Of a stretch of DNA of 64,000 nt, positions 36,311 through 44,861 are shown piece after piece. The notes under the pieces are model-generated. The model was not told the DNA's origin. It worked only from the letters and a program-made list of their open reading frames with translations, and did no database searches. A program made the position numbers and the translations under genes. The DNA is from Bacteroidota bacterium (GTDB taxonomy: Bacteria; Bacteroidota; Bacteroidia; B-17B0; Aurantibacillaceae), in contig PLYA01000033.1 in the NCBI GenBank assembly GCA_003153315.1, forward strand, positions 62,001-126,000. Reading direction: 5' to 3'. How positions within the stretch are numbered: the stretch's first letter is position 1; each line of letters starts with the position of its first letter.

Positions 36311-37996
36311 TCAATGCACTGAAAAATATTCTCCTATAGGCCCAAGCACCAATGCCGGATAAAAGGCAAGTACTGTTACAACAAACACAAAACAGAATAA
36401 CATAAAACCAAAGATGGCTGTATCTATTCTCAATGTTCCTATGGTGTCTGGTAGATATTTCTTTTCGGCTAAAAGCCCGGCAATAGCTACTGCACCCATA
36501 ATGGGTAAGAAACGGCCGAGAAGAATTACTATGCCGCAAGAAATATTCCACCAGCGTGTATTATCTCCCAATCCTTCCAAACCACTGCCATCTCCACAAG
36601 ATGCGGATGTGTATTCATAAATCATTTCACTGAAACCATGAAACCCGGGGTTATTAAGTGTTGGCGTTGTAAGGCTTGGAAATATGCAGGCAAGAGCTGT
36701 TCCGGTGAGCGATAAAAGGGGGTGTAATAAAAAAATAAGCATAGCTATTTTTATTTCTTTAGCCTCCACTTTTTTACCGAGTACCTGTGCTGTTCTTCCA
36801 ATCATTAGGCTGGCAACAAATGCAGTAAGTATAATGGAAATAAAGAAGCACAGTATTCCAGTTCCAACACCCCCGTAAAAAGAATTTACCATAATGCCAA
36901 TCATTTGCATGGTGTTTGATACAGGCATAAAACTATCGTGCATGCTGTTTACAGAACCATTCATGGAAGCGGTTGCAGTTATACTCCAAAAAGCCGAAGC
37001 CATGGTACCAAAACGAATTTCTTTTCCCTCCATATTGCCAAGCGATTGGTCAATACCCATTTGTGTAATGGCAGGGTTACCTTTTAATTCGGCATACAGG
37101 GTTGGTATAAGCATGAATAAAAACCCCAAAGTCATTACCCCAAAAATCATCCAAGCCAGTTTTTTTCGTTTCAAATAAAACCCAAGTGCAAATACAGTTG
37201 CAACGGGCAGCAGCAAATGCAGAATATTCTGAATGATGTTGGTAAGGAAATTTGAATTCTCAAAAGGATGTGCAGAGTTTACACCAAAATAACCACCTCC
37301 GTTAAGACCTATTTGTTTTGCAGATTCGAATGCAGCAACGGGACCGCGTGCAATATGTGCCGTATCACCCTGCAGGGTTGTAATTACATCTGCCCCTTTA
37401 AAGGTCATGGGTATATCATTAAATACATGCACTATGGCAAGAACGATGGATATGGGCAATAAAATGCGGGTAATAGATTGGATGAAATAAACATAAAAAT
37501 TTCCTAATGTTTCGGTACTTCCTTCTTTTAGTGCTCTAAAGACAACAGCCATGGCTGCTAATGTAATGGCGGGGGTTAGAAAAAAACAATAGAGCATAAC
37601 AATGGTCTGGCTTAAATAGCTCATACCACTCTCGCCCGAATAATGCTGCTGAAAACAATTGGTAATAAAAGCGCAGGCAGAATGAAATGCCAGATCAGGC
37701 GACATGGCCGGAATTTTATCGGGATTCAAAGGCAGCCAATCCTGATTTAAAAGAATGAACATGGTAATAGGAAACCAGATAACATTAATAGTAAGAAGCG
37801 TTTTTAAATGTTGCTTCCAGTTCATTTCCATTAATGGATTTACTCCGATAAAACGGTAAATAAATTTTTCAAGCGGAGATAAAAAACCATCCATAAATGT
37901 TTTTTCTCCTGCATATACTCTTGCTGTATATTTCCCCAAGGGAATAGCCAAAGCTATGGTTAAGGCAAAAATGAATATGATGGTAACTATTTCCAT
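36311..37996 (-). CDS. kdpA: KdpA-like potassium-translocating subunit, copy 2 (without KdpB/KdpC)
   Basis: A 561 aa KdpA homologue, the most divergent of the three. Pore loops: 1 SACAFITNCFQQHYSGESG (others have N-L-Q-D); 2 KQIGLNGGGYFGVNSAHPFE; 3 NGSVNSMHDSFM; 4 SASCGDGSGLEGLGDN, where an Asp replaces an Asn. The fold is intact with ten or so helices. It has no kdpB/kdpC beside it and sits between a small membrane protein gene and corA. The altered loops may change ion selectivity. Confidence 0.92.
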   Translation of the reverse strand: MEIVTIIFIFALTIALAIPLGKYTARVYAGEKTFMDGFLSPLEKFIYRFIGVNPLMEMNWKQHLKTLLTINVIWFPITMFILLNQDWLPLNPDKIPAMSPDLAFHSACAFITNCFQQHYSGESGMSYLSQTIVMLYCFFLTPAITLAAMAVVFRALKEGSTETLGNFYVYFIQSITRILLPISIVLAIVHVFNDIPMTFKGADVITTLQGDTAHIARGPVAAFESAKQIGLNGGGYFGVNSAHPFENSNFLTNIIQNILHLLLPVATVFALGFYLKRKKLAWMIFGVMTLGFLFMLIPTLYAELKGNPAITQMGIDQSLGNMEGKEIRFGTMASAFWSITATASMNGSVNSMHDSFMPVSNTMQMIGIMVNSFYGGVGTGILCFFISIILTAFVASLMIGRTAQVLGKKVEAKEIKIAMLIFLLHPLLSLTGTALACIFPSLTTPTLNNPGFHGFSEMIYEYTSASCGDGSGLEGLGDNTRWWNISCGIVILLGRFLPIMGAVAIAGLLAEKKYLPDTIGTLRIDTAIFGFMLFCFVFVVTVLAFYPALVLGPIGEYFSVH

Positions 37997-38088
37997 ATTA
38001 AGTTATTTTAATTAATAAAGAACACATTTATTAAAGGATGTTACTATGATTCTAATCAACTGCATGAATGATATTTAGCTTAACTTTT

Positions 38089-38340
38089 TTATAATCTCTT
38101 TCTTAAAAACTCAAAAACCAAATGACCTATAATTGCCAGAACAATAGACATGATAAAATTGTTTATGGTAAAAATATCTTCAACAGCCCATACTAAGCCT
38201 TTATTTTTGCCAATGCCAGAACGGGTATATTCTCCCATAAGGAGATTGGAATAGAAAAGAAAAACGATAAACCCAATCTCTATAACATGTCTCCAAAGGG
38301 GCGCTAATTTTTCTATTCTTTTATGTTTATGTTCTTCCAC
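38089..38340 (-). CDS. Small membrane protein
   Basis: An 83 aa protein with a basic N-terminus (MEEHKHKRIEKLAPLWRHVI) and two hydrophobic helices (about 20-35 and 60-78). I do not recognise it. It lies between por2 and kdpA copy 2, where a KdpF/KdpC-like accessory might be expected, but there is no similarity I can see. Confidence 0.65.
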   Translation of the reverse strand: MEEHKHKRIEKLAPLWRHVIEIGFIVFLFYSNLLMGEYTRSGIGKNKGLVWAVEDIFTINNFIMSIVLAIIGHLVFEFLRKRL

Positions 38341-38413
38341 TTTTTGCTACCTCTCCGGCATTAAATCTTACAAAATAAAATTATATGAAACCATTTTTTT
38401 CAAGGATGTCTTT

Positions 38414-39784
38414 TTAAAAACGAACCACTAAATCCATAGCGGCAGTAAACTGATAATTTTTTGTGCCACTGTCGTAAGGTGTTACATTATCTTTATTCCA
38501 GGCATGTTCGTATCGTACTTCGGGCCTTATCATTACCCAATCGGCAAAGTGATGCGACCAGCCAATGGTATGACTGCTATACCAAGTAGCATAACCCGTG
38601 CGGTTTCCGTTTACGTCATTCAGTCCTTCGTTGCGGATAGAGATATAATCTTTTGATGAGCATAGTATCTGGAAATAATTCAGGAGGGCATACATTTGGC
38701 ATTTACCGGGTATGATGGGACCTTGCCCTCCACCTTGCCCATACTCTATGGGGCCATAAATAGCAGTTCCACCCAATGCGGCATTGTATTGCCACATGTA
38801 GTAAGCCTCTGTCATCATGTGTAAACGTTTATTGAACCGATGCCCCCAAACGCCTATCAATACCTGCAAATCATCATGTCCGTTTTTATATTGCCCTTTG
38901 CCGATGGAGTTAACCCCGCCATATATTCCATCTTTATTGTTTTTTGAAACCCATCTAACCATACCCAAGCCATTGAGCTGAGCCGAATTGCAAAAGGGCG
39001 ACATATCATTGCCGGCGTGTGCACCCAACTCAAACTGCCATTGTTTGTTTATTCTTATGGTTGCGTTTACGCCCGTAAATGTATATGGGTCTACAGCAAA
39101 CATAAGGGAGTGACTGAACAAATAATTATCGGGTGCCCACTGCGCCTCAATATCTGCCGGAGACATAAAGCGACCTACTTTAAGCAACATACCCTGCAGT
39201 ACTTTTGGCACATACAAAAGCGCATACACCTGCGTAGGGTCGTAACCATACACGTGGTTGTTCTTCAGCAGCTGGTCGCTTACATAACCTTTGGCAATGG
39301 TGTAGCGATAATCGAGCCCGTAAATATTATCTACCAAAAAGCCCCAATCAACATGTTTGGTTTGTTCGGTATTGGGCTGGCGTTCTACCCTAATAATAAC
39401 CTGGTCTAACACAGGGCGGTTAGGTATAATATCATAAGCCATGGGACTGTTGGTTGTTTTAGATGAGCTTACATTCATGGAAGCATCTACCCAGCCATAA
39501 ATTTTTATGCCTGTTTTATTCCATTTCTCCCATACTTTTTTGCTTCCTTTCTCCAGTATTTTTTTCAGAAAATCGGGTGCATCGCCCAGGCGTTCTCCAA
39601 CAACCGGGTCTCCACACCAGTTTGCCATAGGAAAGGGTGTGTCTTCAAAAGGCGAAGGCATGGCCCTGCCATTACCTCCTGCAGTATCCCCTTCAATAGC
39701 TTGGGCATCATAAGGTTTTTCATGCTGGCAAAAGCCTCTTAAAGGAATGTACAGTATAGAAAGAAACATGAAAAGCTGTTTCAT
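38414..39784 (-). CDS. Outer-membrane beta-barrel porin (BBP2/OmpL-like), copy 2
   Basis: A 456 aa protein with a signal peptide (LFMFLSILYIPLRGFCQ). It is collinear with the porin at 33451 and shares IKIYGWVDASMNVSSSKTTN, VIIRVERQPNTEQT, DWGFLVDNIYGLDYRYTIAKG, LKVGRFMSPADIEAQWAPDN, a KNGHDDLQ turn and a terminal VVRF. It probably gives ions or solutes passage through the outer membrane to the KdpA copy in the same operon. First gene of por2-small membrane protein-kdpA2-corA-hypothetical. Confidence 0.9.
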   Translation of the reverse strand: MKQLFMFLSILYIPLRGFCQHEKPYDAQAIEGDTAGGNGRAMPSPFEDTPFPMANWCGDPVVGERLGDAPDFLKKILEKGSKKVWEKWNKTGIKIYGWVDASMNVSSSKTTNSPMAYDIIPNRPVLDQVIIRVERQPNTEQTKHVDWGFLVDNIYGLDYRYTIAKGYVSDQLLKNNHVYGYDPTQVYALLYVPKVLQGMLLKVGRFMSPADIEAQWAPDNYLFSHSLMFAVDPYTFTGVNATIRINKQWQFELGAHAGNDMSPFCNSAQLNGLGMVRWVSKNNKDGIYGGVNSIGKGQYKNGHDDLQVLIGVWGHRFNKRLHMMTEAYYMWQYNAALGGTAIYGPIEYGQGGGQGPIIPGKCQMYALLNYFQILCSSKDYISIRNEGLNDVNGNRTGYATWYSSHTIGWSHHFADWVMIRPEVRYEHAWNKDNVTPYDSGTKNYQFTAAMDLVVRF

Positions 39785-39909
39785 AAATGGATTGTCGTTT
39801 TTTGTTATTTATGGATATTGAATAAAGAAAATCTTTAATACTGGTTGGAATTATGATATTAATCAATCAAAAAAATGATATTTACTGTGCAGGTATTTTT
39901 GGCGTTCCT

Positions 39910-39927
39910 ATACAACTCTTATACCAA
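39910..39927 (-). promoter_or_regulatory. Sigma-54-like -24/-12 promoter of the por2-kdpA2 operon
   Basis: The minus strand reads TTGGTATAAGAGTTGTAT, i.e. TGG and TTG with the -24/-12 spacing (GG-N10-GT instead of GG-N10-GC). Its first T is 83 bp from the centre of the nearer palindrome at 40010, the same distance as in the kdp operon. Confidence 0.5.
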
Positions 39928-40000
39928 TTTTATACAACAGGCTAAACTATCTGATTTATAAGTGTTTTGTAGAGAGCCGGATTTTATAGCAAATGAAAAA

Positions 40001-40039
40001 GCCTTTCATAATGAAAGGCTTTTTATCAAAATGGAAGGG
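40001..40039 (-). promoter_or_regulatory. Paired palindromic operator upstream of the por2-kdpA2 operon
   Basis: A near-perfect palindrome GCCTTTCATAATGAAAGGC (centre 40010) and a half-conserved partner TTTATCAAAATGGAAGGG (centre 40030), 20 bp apart. It lies about 217 bp upstream of the porin start. Its shape and place fit an enhancer for the NtrC-type regulator. The first palindrome could also be read as a hairpin, but the pairing and spacing shared with two other loci favour a protein site. Confidence 0.7.
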
Positions 40040-40060
40040 TGTTTTTTTTGGCGTTTCGGC

Positions 40061-40276
40061 CGGATTAAGGTTTGTTTGCGCGGGGACGTATCTAGGTTGG
40101 GTAGGATTATGCCAGGGGGTGTCAGGATTGCAGGTTAGGAGAGTAGAATTATATATCGGGGGACTGGGATTATGCCACGCCTATGACGGGATTGCAGGTT
40201 GGGGGATTAGAATCGTATCTCCGGGGAGTAGAACCCTATCTCGGGAGACTGGAATTGTATCTGGGGGTGAAGGAAT
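40061..40276. repeat. Non-coding array of degenerate 21-nt repeats (array 3)
   Basis: About ten units of 20-22 nt, mostly 21, each opening RGGATT or AGAAT and ending in G-rich sequence, for example AGGATTGCAGGTTAGGAGAG and AGAATCGTATCTCCGGGGAG. Strongly G-biased on the plus strand. It ends about 160 nt before the gene at 40434 and begins beside the palindrome pair. Confidence 0.75.
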
Positions 40277-40433
40277 TAAGTATCAGATAGCAAGAATCAG
40301 GTAGCAGATAGCAAGAATTAAAGAAAGATAAAATAAATTTAAAGGTGGATACAATAAATTAAAAAGCGCATCGTTTTACAATAAGAAAACTCGGGAAATT
40401 AATTGTGCTAAACCTCTAAAAAAACGTAAAGCC

Positions 40434-41411
40434 ATGACCAGAGATCAAATAAACAAGCTGAATATGCTTGAAGCTGTAGACCAGGTATTAACTGCCTACA
40501 ACGGCACATGGAGCGGAAATACCGCTGTGAGTGCAACAGTAACCTCTTATAGAGGACACCTGACTACGATAAACAATAATGACACGGTGCAGAAAACAAG
40601 CACGGTGGGCGTTACGGAAAACAAAACCCAACTGAAGCAGGCTATGGCTGATGCGGCTATGAAAGTTGCTAATGCGGGGATGGCTTATGCACATGCTAAT
40701 AATAACACGGTTTTGTTTAATGCAATGAACCATAGTGAAAATGAGATTATGCATGCATCGGATACGGACGCGGATGATATTTGCCAGAATATACATGATG
40801 GTTATGCGTCTTATACAACCCTTGCAGCGGCTTATGGAGCAGGGGCGACAGAGAATACTGCTTTGCAAAATGCTATAAATACGTATAGCGGACAGATAGG
40901 AAAACCTAAACAAATAGAAACATTAAGTATAAACGCTACGGAAACTTTGGTTAAGGAATTTACAGAAGTTATGGCTTTGTTGGAAAACCAATTGACTACG
41001 ATATTGTTTCAGTATAAGGCTACGAATGCGCAGTTTTATAACCAGTTTATAGCGGCTAAAATAATAGAGGATATTGGACACAGAAAGACAGTTGTATTTG
41101 GCGGACATACTTATGACAGCCACGGAAGCCCGTTGCCGGGAGTGCTGATGACATTGCATGGAACGGACAATACGGGTAAGGTAATAAATGTGCATAAAAC
41201 GACAGATGCAAACGGGCATTACCATTTTACAAGACAACATACGGGCAATTATGTTTTAACACCGAGTTTGAGCGGATATACCGGAACAGCGAAAACTATT
41301 GCGGTTACTGAAAACAAAACAATAACAACAGATTTTACTCTGACCGGAGGAACTACTACAGGTGGCGGGGGAACTACAACGGGTGGGACTACGCCGCCTG
41401 CAACGGCTTAA
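40434..41411 (+). CDS. Protein with helical N-terminus and carboxypeptidase-regulatory-like domain
   Basis: A 325 aa protein with no signal peptide. Residues 1-210 are predicted mostly helical and polar, with four or more long amphipathic segments (for example AMADAAMKVANAGMAYAHAN and TLVKEFTEVMALLENQLTTI). Residues 220-300 form a carboxypeptidase-regulatory-like beta-sandwich (VVFGGHTYDSHGSPLPGVLM, then TTDANGHYHF). A Gly/Thr-rich tail follows. Role unknown. It shares architecture style and an upstream 20-21 nt repeat array with the FnIII gene at 18404. Confidence 0.75.
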   Translation: MTRDQINKLNMLEAVDQVLTAYNGTWSGNTAVSATVTSYRGHLTTINNNDTVQKTSTVGVTENKTQLKQAMADAAMKVANAGMAYAHANNNTVLFNAMNHSENEIMHASDTDADDICQNIHDGYASYTTLAAAYGAGATENTALQNAINTYSGQIGKPKQIETLSINATETLVKEFTEVMALLENQLTTILFQYKATNAQFYNQFIAAKIIEDIGHRKTVVFGGHTYDSHGSPLPGVLMTLHGTDNTGKVINVHKTTDANGHYHFTRQHTGNYVLTPSLSGYTGTAKTIAVTENKTITTDFTLTGGTTTGGGGTTTGGTTPPATA

Positions 41412-41424
41412 TTAACTTTTATTG

Positions 41425-41444
41425 AACGGGGCTCAAGCCCCGTT
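41425..41444 (+). terminator. Rho-independent terminator after the 40434 gene
   Basis: Stem AACGGGGC / GCCCCGTT with loop TCAA, followed by a T-rich stretch, 13 nt after the stop codon. Confidence 0.8.
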
Positions 41445-41563
41445 TTATTTTGCTTACTTTCTTTTTCCTTGACGAAAAAGAAACAAAAAATCAAGACCAA
41501 ACGATCTGCCACGCACGGGCTAAACTGCTCCGCGTTTCATGATTCGTTTTCATTAGTTTTATG

Positions 41564-41600
41564 GTATCATGGTTTTCGCCTAAAGGCTCGGATGGTCGGG
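41564..41600. repeat. Dispersed imperfect hairpin repeat, copy 2
   Basis: ATCATGGTTTTCGCCTAAAG then GCTCGGATGGT is related to the copies at 5555 and 44816. The surrounding stretch 41445-41886 holds no gene, only repeat-like and GC-rich fragments. Confidence 0.4.
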
Positions 41601-41749
41601 CTGACGCGCTGTGTTAAAAGAAGTTTTTGTATCTTAGTTAGAGAAAATTGAACTGCGTTAGGGATTAGCTCAGCTTCTTTTTTTATTTTTTATCGGTATC
41701 GCTGAATGCCGAAAAGGCATTTGAAGTGGAAAGCCTTTTGCAAGGGGAG

Positions 41750-41870
41750 ATTGCCGCGCTTCGCTCGCAATGACGCGCAGGGGCAAAAGCTTGGAACGTA
41801 AAGCCCGACGGCGCAATCGACATTTCGACAGGCTCAATGTTCAGCGTATAGGACGCCGGAACGCCCAAAT
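41750..41870. repeat. Dispersed REP-like repeat, copy 2 (extended form)
   Basis: Starts with GATTGCCGCGCTTCGCTCGC and continues, on the opposite strand of copy 3, with shared blocks GCCGTCGGGCTTT and GTTCCGGCG. Relative to copy 3 (56690-56780) this copy has an extra insert containing TTCGACAGGCTCAATG. Confidence 0.55.
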
Positions 41871-41886
41871 AAAACTATTGTACAAA

Positions 41887-41924
41887 AAAACAACCCTTTG
41901 AGTTTGCACTCATCGGGTTGTTTT
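41887..41924 (-). terminator. Rho-independent terminator of the kdp operon end
   Basis: AAAACAACCC / GGGTTGTTTT stem with an inner GAGT..ACTC stem. On the minus strand it ends in a run of Ts, 55 nt after the porin stop. Confidence 0.75.
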
Positions 41925-41978
41925 GGGTGGGGTTAAACTAAAAAACAAAATTTATGAAACGACCACCATTATGTATAA

Positions 41979-43529
41979 TTACAACCTAAACAATACTGCA
42001 ACTATTATGCGGAATTCGTCTTTTACTAAATCGGGTTGCCAGTTAGGATAGGCAGTACCCGGACCAAAAGCTGTAGTTGAATAACCTGTTGGAGAGGTAA
42101 CGCCACCCGCGCCTGCAAAATAACCCACGCTTGAATGACGACGAACTGCTTCTACGCGGAATTCTACATTCTTGTTAGCTAACCAGCTTATATTGGTAGA
42201 GCAATCCCAACCTAGAAACTGGTCGCCGGGGTTTTCAGAGAAAGGATGTGTGCCTGAAGTTCCACCATTGGCAGTAGGGTTAGTCTGACTTGGTATAGGG
42301 CTTGCATCTCCTGTTGGAGCCAACACTAAATAGCGGCCGGGGTTATTGATGGTACCTCCGCCAATTGTCCAGGCAAATTTATTTTTAGCAAACCAAATAC
42401 GGTTGTAGAACATTGCACTAAAAAAGAACTGTTGAGGGCCAAGTGTAGCCGAGTTAGTCATTCCGTTAACTCCATCACCTCTTTCAAAACCAAAATCGCA
42501 GGTGGCAGAAAATGCCATTTTACTGATACCTTTAGAGTTAGGACGGTTATAATAACGTATTAATAAACTATTATCGGTATGGAACCTTGATCTGCCCGGG
42601 AGACCCGCTGCATCATGCCCGTAATAATCGTTGGATAACATTTTAATCCATTCTTTTGGCTGCCAGGTAATGTTACCGCCAAAGCCAGGTGTGTGGTTAA
42701 ATGTACCATAACTTTGCCAACCGTTAATAATCCATGGCTCAATTTTTAAATGCTTGGTAGGAAACATCTGAACACGGATACCATTAAAGAACCAAGGGGT
42801 ATTATCAGAAGTGTAAGATGCCTGATACTCCCAATTCTCAACCTGATAATAAGAATTCAAACCGATATAAGACATAAACATACCTGCATCTACATTAATA
42901 CCATACCACTTTTTAAAGTGCCATCCTGCATTTGCTTCTGCCAGATATTTGTAAATATCCCATAAACTATATTGCCCTTTATAAGGACTTAAATCATTAC
43001 GCGGTACTACGGTAGAACGCGTACCGAACTGCGTAACGATATGCGCACGGGCACCTTTATAATAAAAGTCGCCACCCAAGTTGGCACTTGATACCTGCAT
43101 TTCATTATTACGGGCTAACGCCGTTGAACCTACCACTGTATTATCATTGGGGTTGTTGAACGAGTGGGTAGCATTAATATCCACCATGATGAGTGGTGTA
43201 AAGAATTTACCTGCCATTAAGGAAGAATCCCTACGGTCGCCACCATTAAGCCAGGTAAAGTCCATTCCTTCTAAAGGAATTTTTTCTTTTTCTTCTCCTT
43301 TGGTTGTATCTGGATTAACCAAGATTTGATTGCTTGCACCTTTTCCTGTTGAAACAATCGCTTCCTTGTGAAAAAATTGTGCTGATTTAGTAGGACTTTT
43401 TTCCAAACTGTCCATCACTTCCTTTTTTAATTGCTGTAAAATCAGCCTACGGTCATCGTCTGATAACTTTTGAGCATACGTTGCAAGGGATAAAGAAAGT
43501 AATCCTGCTGCTAATAATTGTTTTTTCAT
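41979..43529 (-). CDS. Outer-membrane beta-barrel protein at the end of the kdp operon
   Basis: A 516 aa protein with a signal peptide (MKKQLLAAGLLSLSLATYAQ), a short helical segment (LSDDDRRLILQQLKKEVMDS), then a barrel (MDFTWLNGGDRRDSSLM, AGWHFKKWYGINVDAGMFMS, NVEFRVEAVRRHSSVGYF) ending VAVLFRL. It appears related to the BBP2 porin class but is not a close copy of the other two. Third outer-membrane protein tied to a kdpA operon here. Confidence 0.85.
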   Translation of the reverse strand: MKKQLLAAGLLSLSLATYAQKLSDDDRRLILQQLKKEVMDSLEKSPTKSAQFFHKEAIVSTGKGASNQILVNPDTTKGEEKEKIPLEGMDFTWLNGGDRRDSSLMAGKFFTPLIMVDINATHSFNNPNDNTVVGSTALARNNEMQVSSANLGGDFYYKGARAHIVTQFGTRSTVVPRNDLSPYKGQYSLWDIYKYLAEANAGWHFKKWYGINVDAGMFMSYIGLNSYYQVENWEYQASYTSDNTPWFFNGIRVQMFPTKHLKIEPWIINGWQSYGTFNHTPGFGGNITWQPKEWIKMLSNDYYGHDAAGLPGRSRFHTDNSLLIRYYNRPNSKGISKMAFSATCDFGFERGDGVNGMTNSATLGPQQFFFSAMFYNRIWFAKNKFAWTIGGGTINNPGRYLVLAPTGDASPIPSQTNPTANGGTSGTHPFSENPGDQFLGWDCSTNISWLANKNVEFRVEAVRRHSSVGYFAGAGGVTSPTGYSTTAFGPGTAYPNWQPDLVKDEFRIIVAVLFRL

Positions 43530-43651
43530 TTGTCTGTTTTTTATTTATTGTTTTATTTATTCTGTTTTCTGTTTTATTTTTTGTTTAAAGAACGTATGTC
43601 TGAATAAGAATTTATATGATGTGTGTTACTATTTTGTGTGATATATATCAT

Positions 43652-44017
43652 TTATATACCATGACCATAAACCTGCCTGTTATATTCTTTTTTTAAAGGG
43701 GGGTTAAGCATGTCTTTAATTTTAGTATTCAAATCAAGTGCGGCTGATAAAGAAACCAAGTATCCGTTTTCAATAGCATTTTTAACCGTGTTGTTTCCTT
43801 TCTTCCAAATCTTTTCAGCTAAATTAAAGCAGCGCTTTACTTCTTTTATATTACCCGTTTTAATCATTTGCTTTGTTACATCTGCAAAGCAACCAATAGT
43901 ATTATATATCTTTATTTGTTTGCATGTGTTTTTTACTACTGTTTCTAATTGAGGTAATTCATTGCTTAGAATGGTTAATACCTCATTTTCTGTAATTGTT
44001 TTTATATTGTTTTTCAA
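43652..44017 (-). CDS. Helical protein of unknown function, paralogue of the 49121 gene
   Basis: A 121 aa all-helical soluble protein, family not named with confidence. It shares with the gene at 49121 the stretches TITENEVL, ELPQL, CFADVTKQM, GNIKEVKRCF, LAEK and KEYNRQVYGHGI at the C-terminus. One paralogue opens the kdp operon and this one lies near its end. The conserved Cys in IGCFAD and VKRCF could be relevant to sensing; that is speculation. Confidence 0.75.
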   Translation of the reverse strand: MKNNIKTITENEVLTILSNELPQLETVVKNTCKQIKIYNTIGCFADVTKQMIKTGNIKEVKRCFNLAEKIWKKGNNTVKNAIENGYLVSLSAALDLNTKIKDMLNPPLKKEYNRQVYGHGI

Positions 44018-44056
44018 CGTTTATTGATTTATTTTTATTTGGTTTCGTTCAACGGT

Positions 44057-44203
44057 TTAAATCCCAATTTCTGCTATGTTTTTTATCACACAACCGGGGT
44101 ATTCTTTTTCTACTTCTCTATAAGGGTCGGCATAGTATTTTGTTTCTACCACTACTTTTAAAAGCGAGCCTTTATATTCAATAACAAATTTCCAGTTTCT
44201 CAT
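44057..44203 (-). CDS. Small hypothetical protein (48 aa)
   Basis: ORF from ATG at 44203 to TAA at 44057. It reads as a small alpha/beta protein: MRNWKFVIEYKGSLLKVVVE, then TKYYADPYREVEKEYPG and IKNIAEIGI. Codon use looks like real coding sequence and it fits neatly between kdpC (21 nt) and the helical protein gene (39 nt). Confidence 0.6.
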   Translation of the reverse strand: MRNWKFVIEYKGSLLKVVVETKYYADPYREVEKEYPGCVIKNIAEIGI

Positions 44204-44224
44204 TTTATTCTTTTACTGTTAATC

Positions 44225-44788
44225 TTATTTAAGCAAATCAAGCGCAACATTAAGTTTTAATACATTTACTTTTTGGGGTCCTAAAAAGCCAAGCAAGGGC
44301 TTTTGGGTGTGTTCGGCAACCAGTTGTTTAATTTTTTCTTCACTTAGGTTTCTTGCTTTGGCAATGCGTTTTACCTGTACCAAAGCCCCTGCAGGAGAAA
44401 CATCGGGGTCTAAACCGCTGCCGCTTGCCGTAACCATTTCGGTTGGTATGTCAGACTTTTTTACATCGGGGTTGTGTACCATAAAGCTATCAATCCTGTC
44501 CTGCACCGTTTTTAAATAATCGGGGTTAGAAGGCGCTTTATTAGAACCTGCTGAACCTGCTGCATTATAATCAACTGCCGATGGTCTGCCCCAAAAGTAT
44601 TTATCTTCGGTAAACTTTTGCCCTATGTTTGCGTAGCCAACTACTTTGCCGTTAACGGAAACCGTAACTCCGTCTCCGCCACCGGGAGCCGCTTTTGCCA
44701 CACCTGCAATAAGCAGGGGATATAATACCGCACAAAGAATAAGTACTACTGCGGTTAATTTTAAGGATGGTAAAATATATGTTTTCAT
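44225..44788 (-). CDS. kdpC: Potassium-transporting ATPase subunit C
   Basis: A 187 aa protein with one N-terminal helix (LKLTAVVLILCAVLYPLLIA). The periplasmic domain has KVVGYANIGQKFTEDKYFWG, then RPSAVDYNAAGSAGSNKAPS, and DVSPAGALVQVKRIAKARNL, all KdpC hallmarks. It stabilises the KdpFABC complex. Only one copy exists in the window although there are three kdpA genes. Confidence 0.96.
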   Translation of the reverse strand: MKTYILPSLKLTAVVLILCAVLYPLLIAGVAKAAPGGGDGVTVSVNGKVVGYANIGQKFTEDKYFWGRPSAVDYNAAGSAGSNKAPSNPDYLKTVQDRIDSFMVHNPDVKKSDIPTEMVTASGSGLDPDVSPAGALVQVKRIAKARNLSEEKIKQLVAEHTQKPLLGFLGPQKVNVLKLNVALDLLK

Positions 44789-44815
44789 GATTCTTTTTTG
44801 TTTTTTTTATTAATG

Positions 44816-44852
44816 TATCATGCTGTTCGCCTTAAAAGGCTCGGGGCATGAT
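44816..44852. repeat. Dispersed imperfect hairpin repeat, copy 3
   Basis: ATCATGC-TGTTC-GCCTT-AA-AAGGC-TCGG-GGCATGAT forms a two-part hairpin in the kdpB-kdpC gap. It could modulate expression between the two genes or act as a weak terminator. Confidence 0.5.
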
Positions 44853-44861
44853 TTTTATTTT

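Noticed and set aside
40001-40019. The palindrome as a transcription terminator
   Set aside because: The same 20-bp-spaced pair occurs at three kdpA operons at a fixed distance from promoter-like elements, so a protein site fits better.
39993-40304. 103 aa plus-strand ORF across the palindrome pair and array 3
   Set aside because: The 21-nt period keeps the frame open by chance; the first part covers the operator sites and the peptide has no recognisable features.
41661-41675. GGGATTAGCTCAGCT resembles the 5' end of a tRNA
   Set aside because: The sequence after it (T-rich, no anticodon or T arm) does not fold into a tRNA; at most a chance match or remnant.
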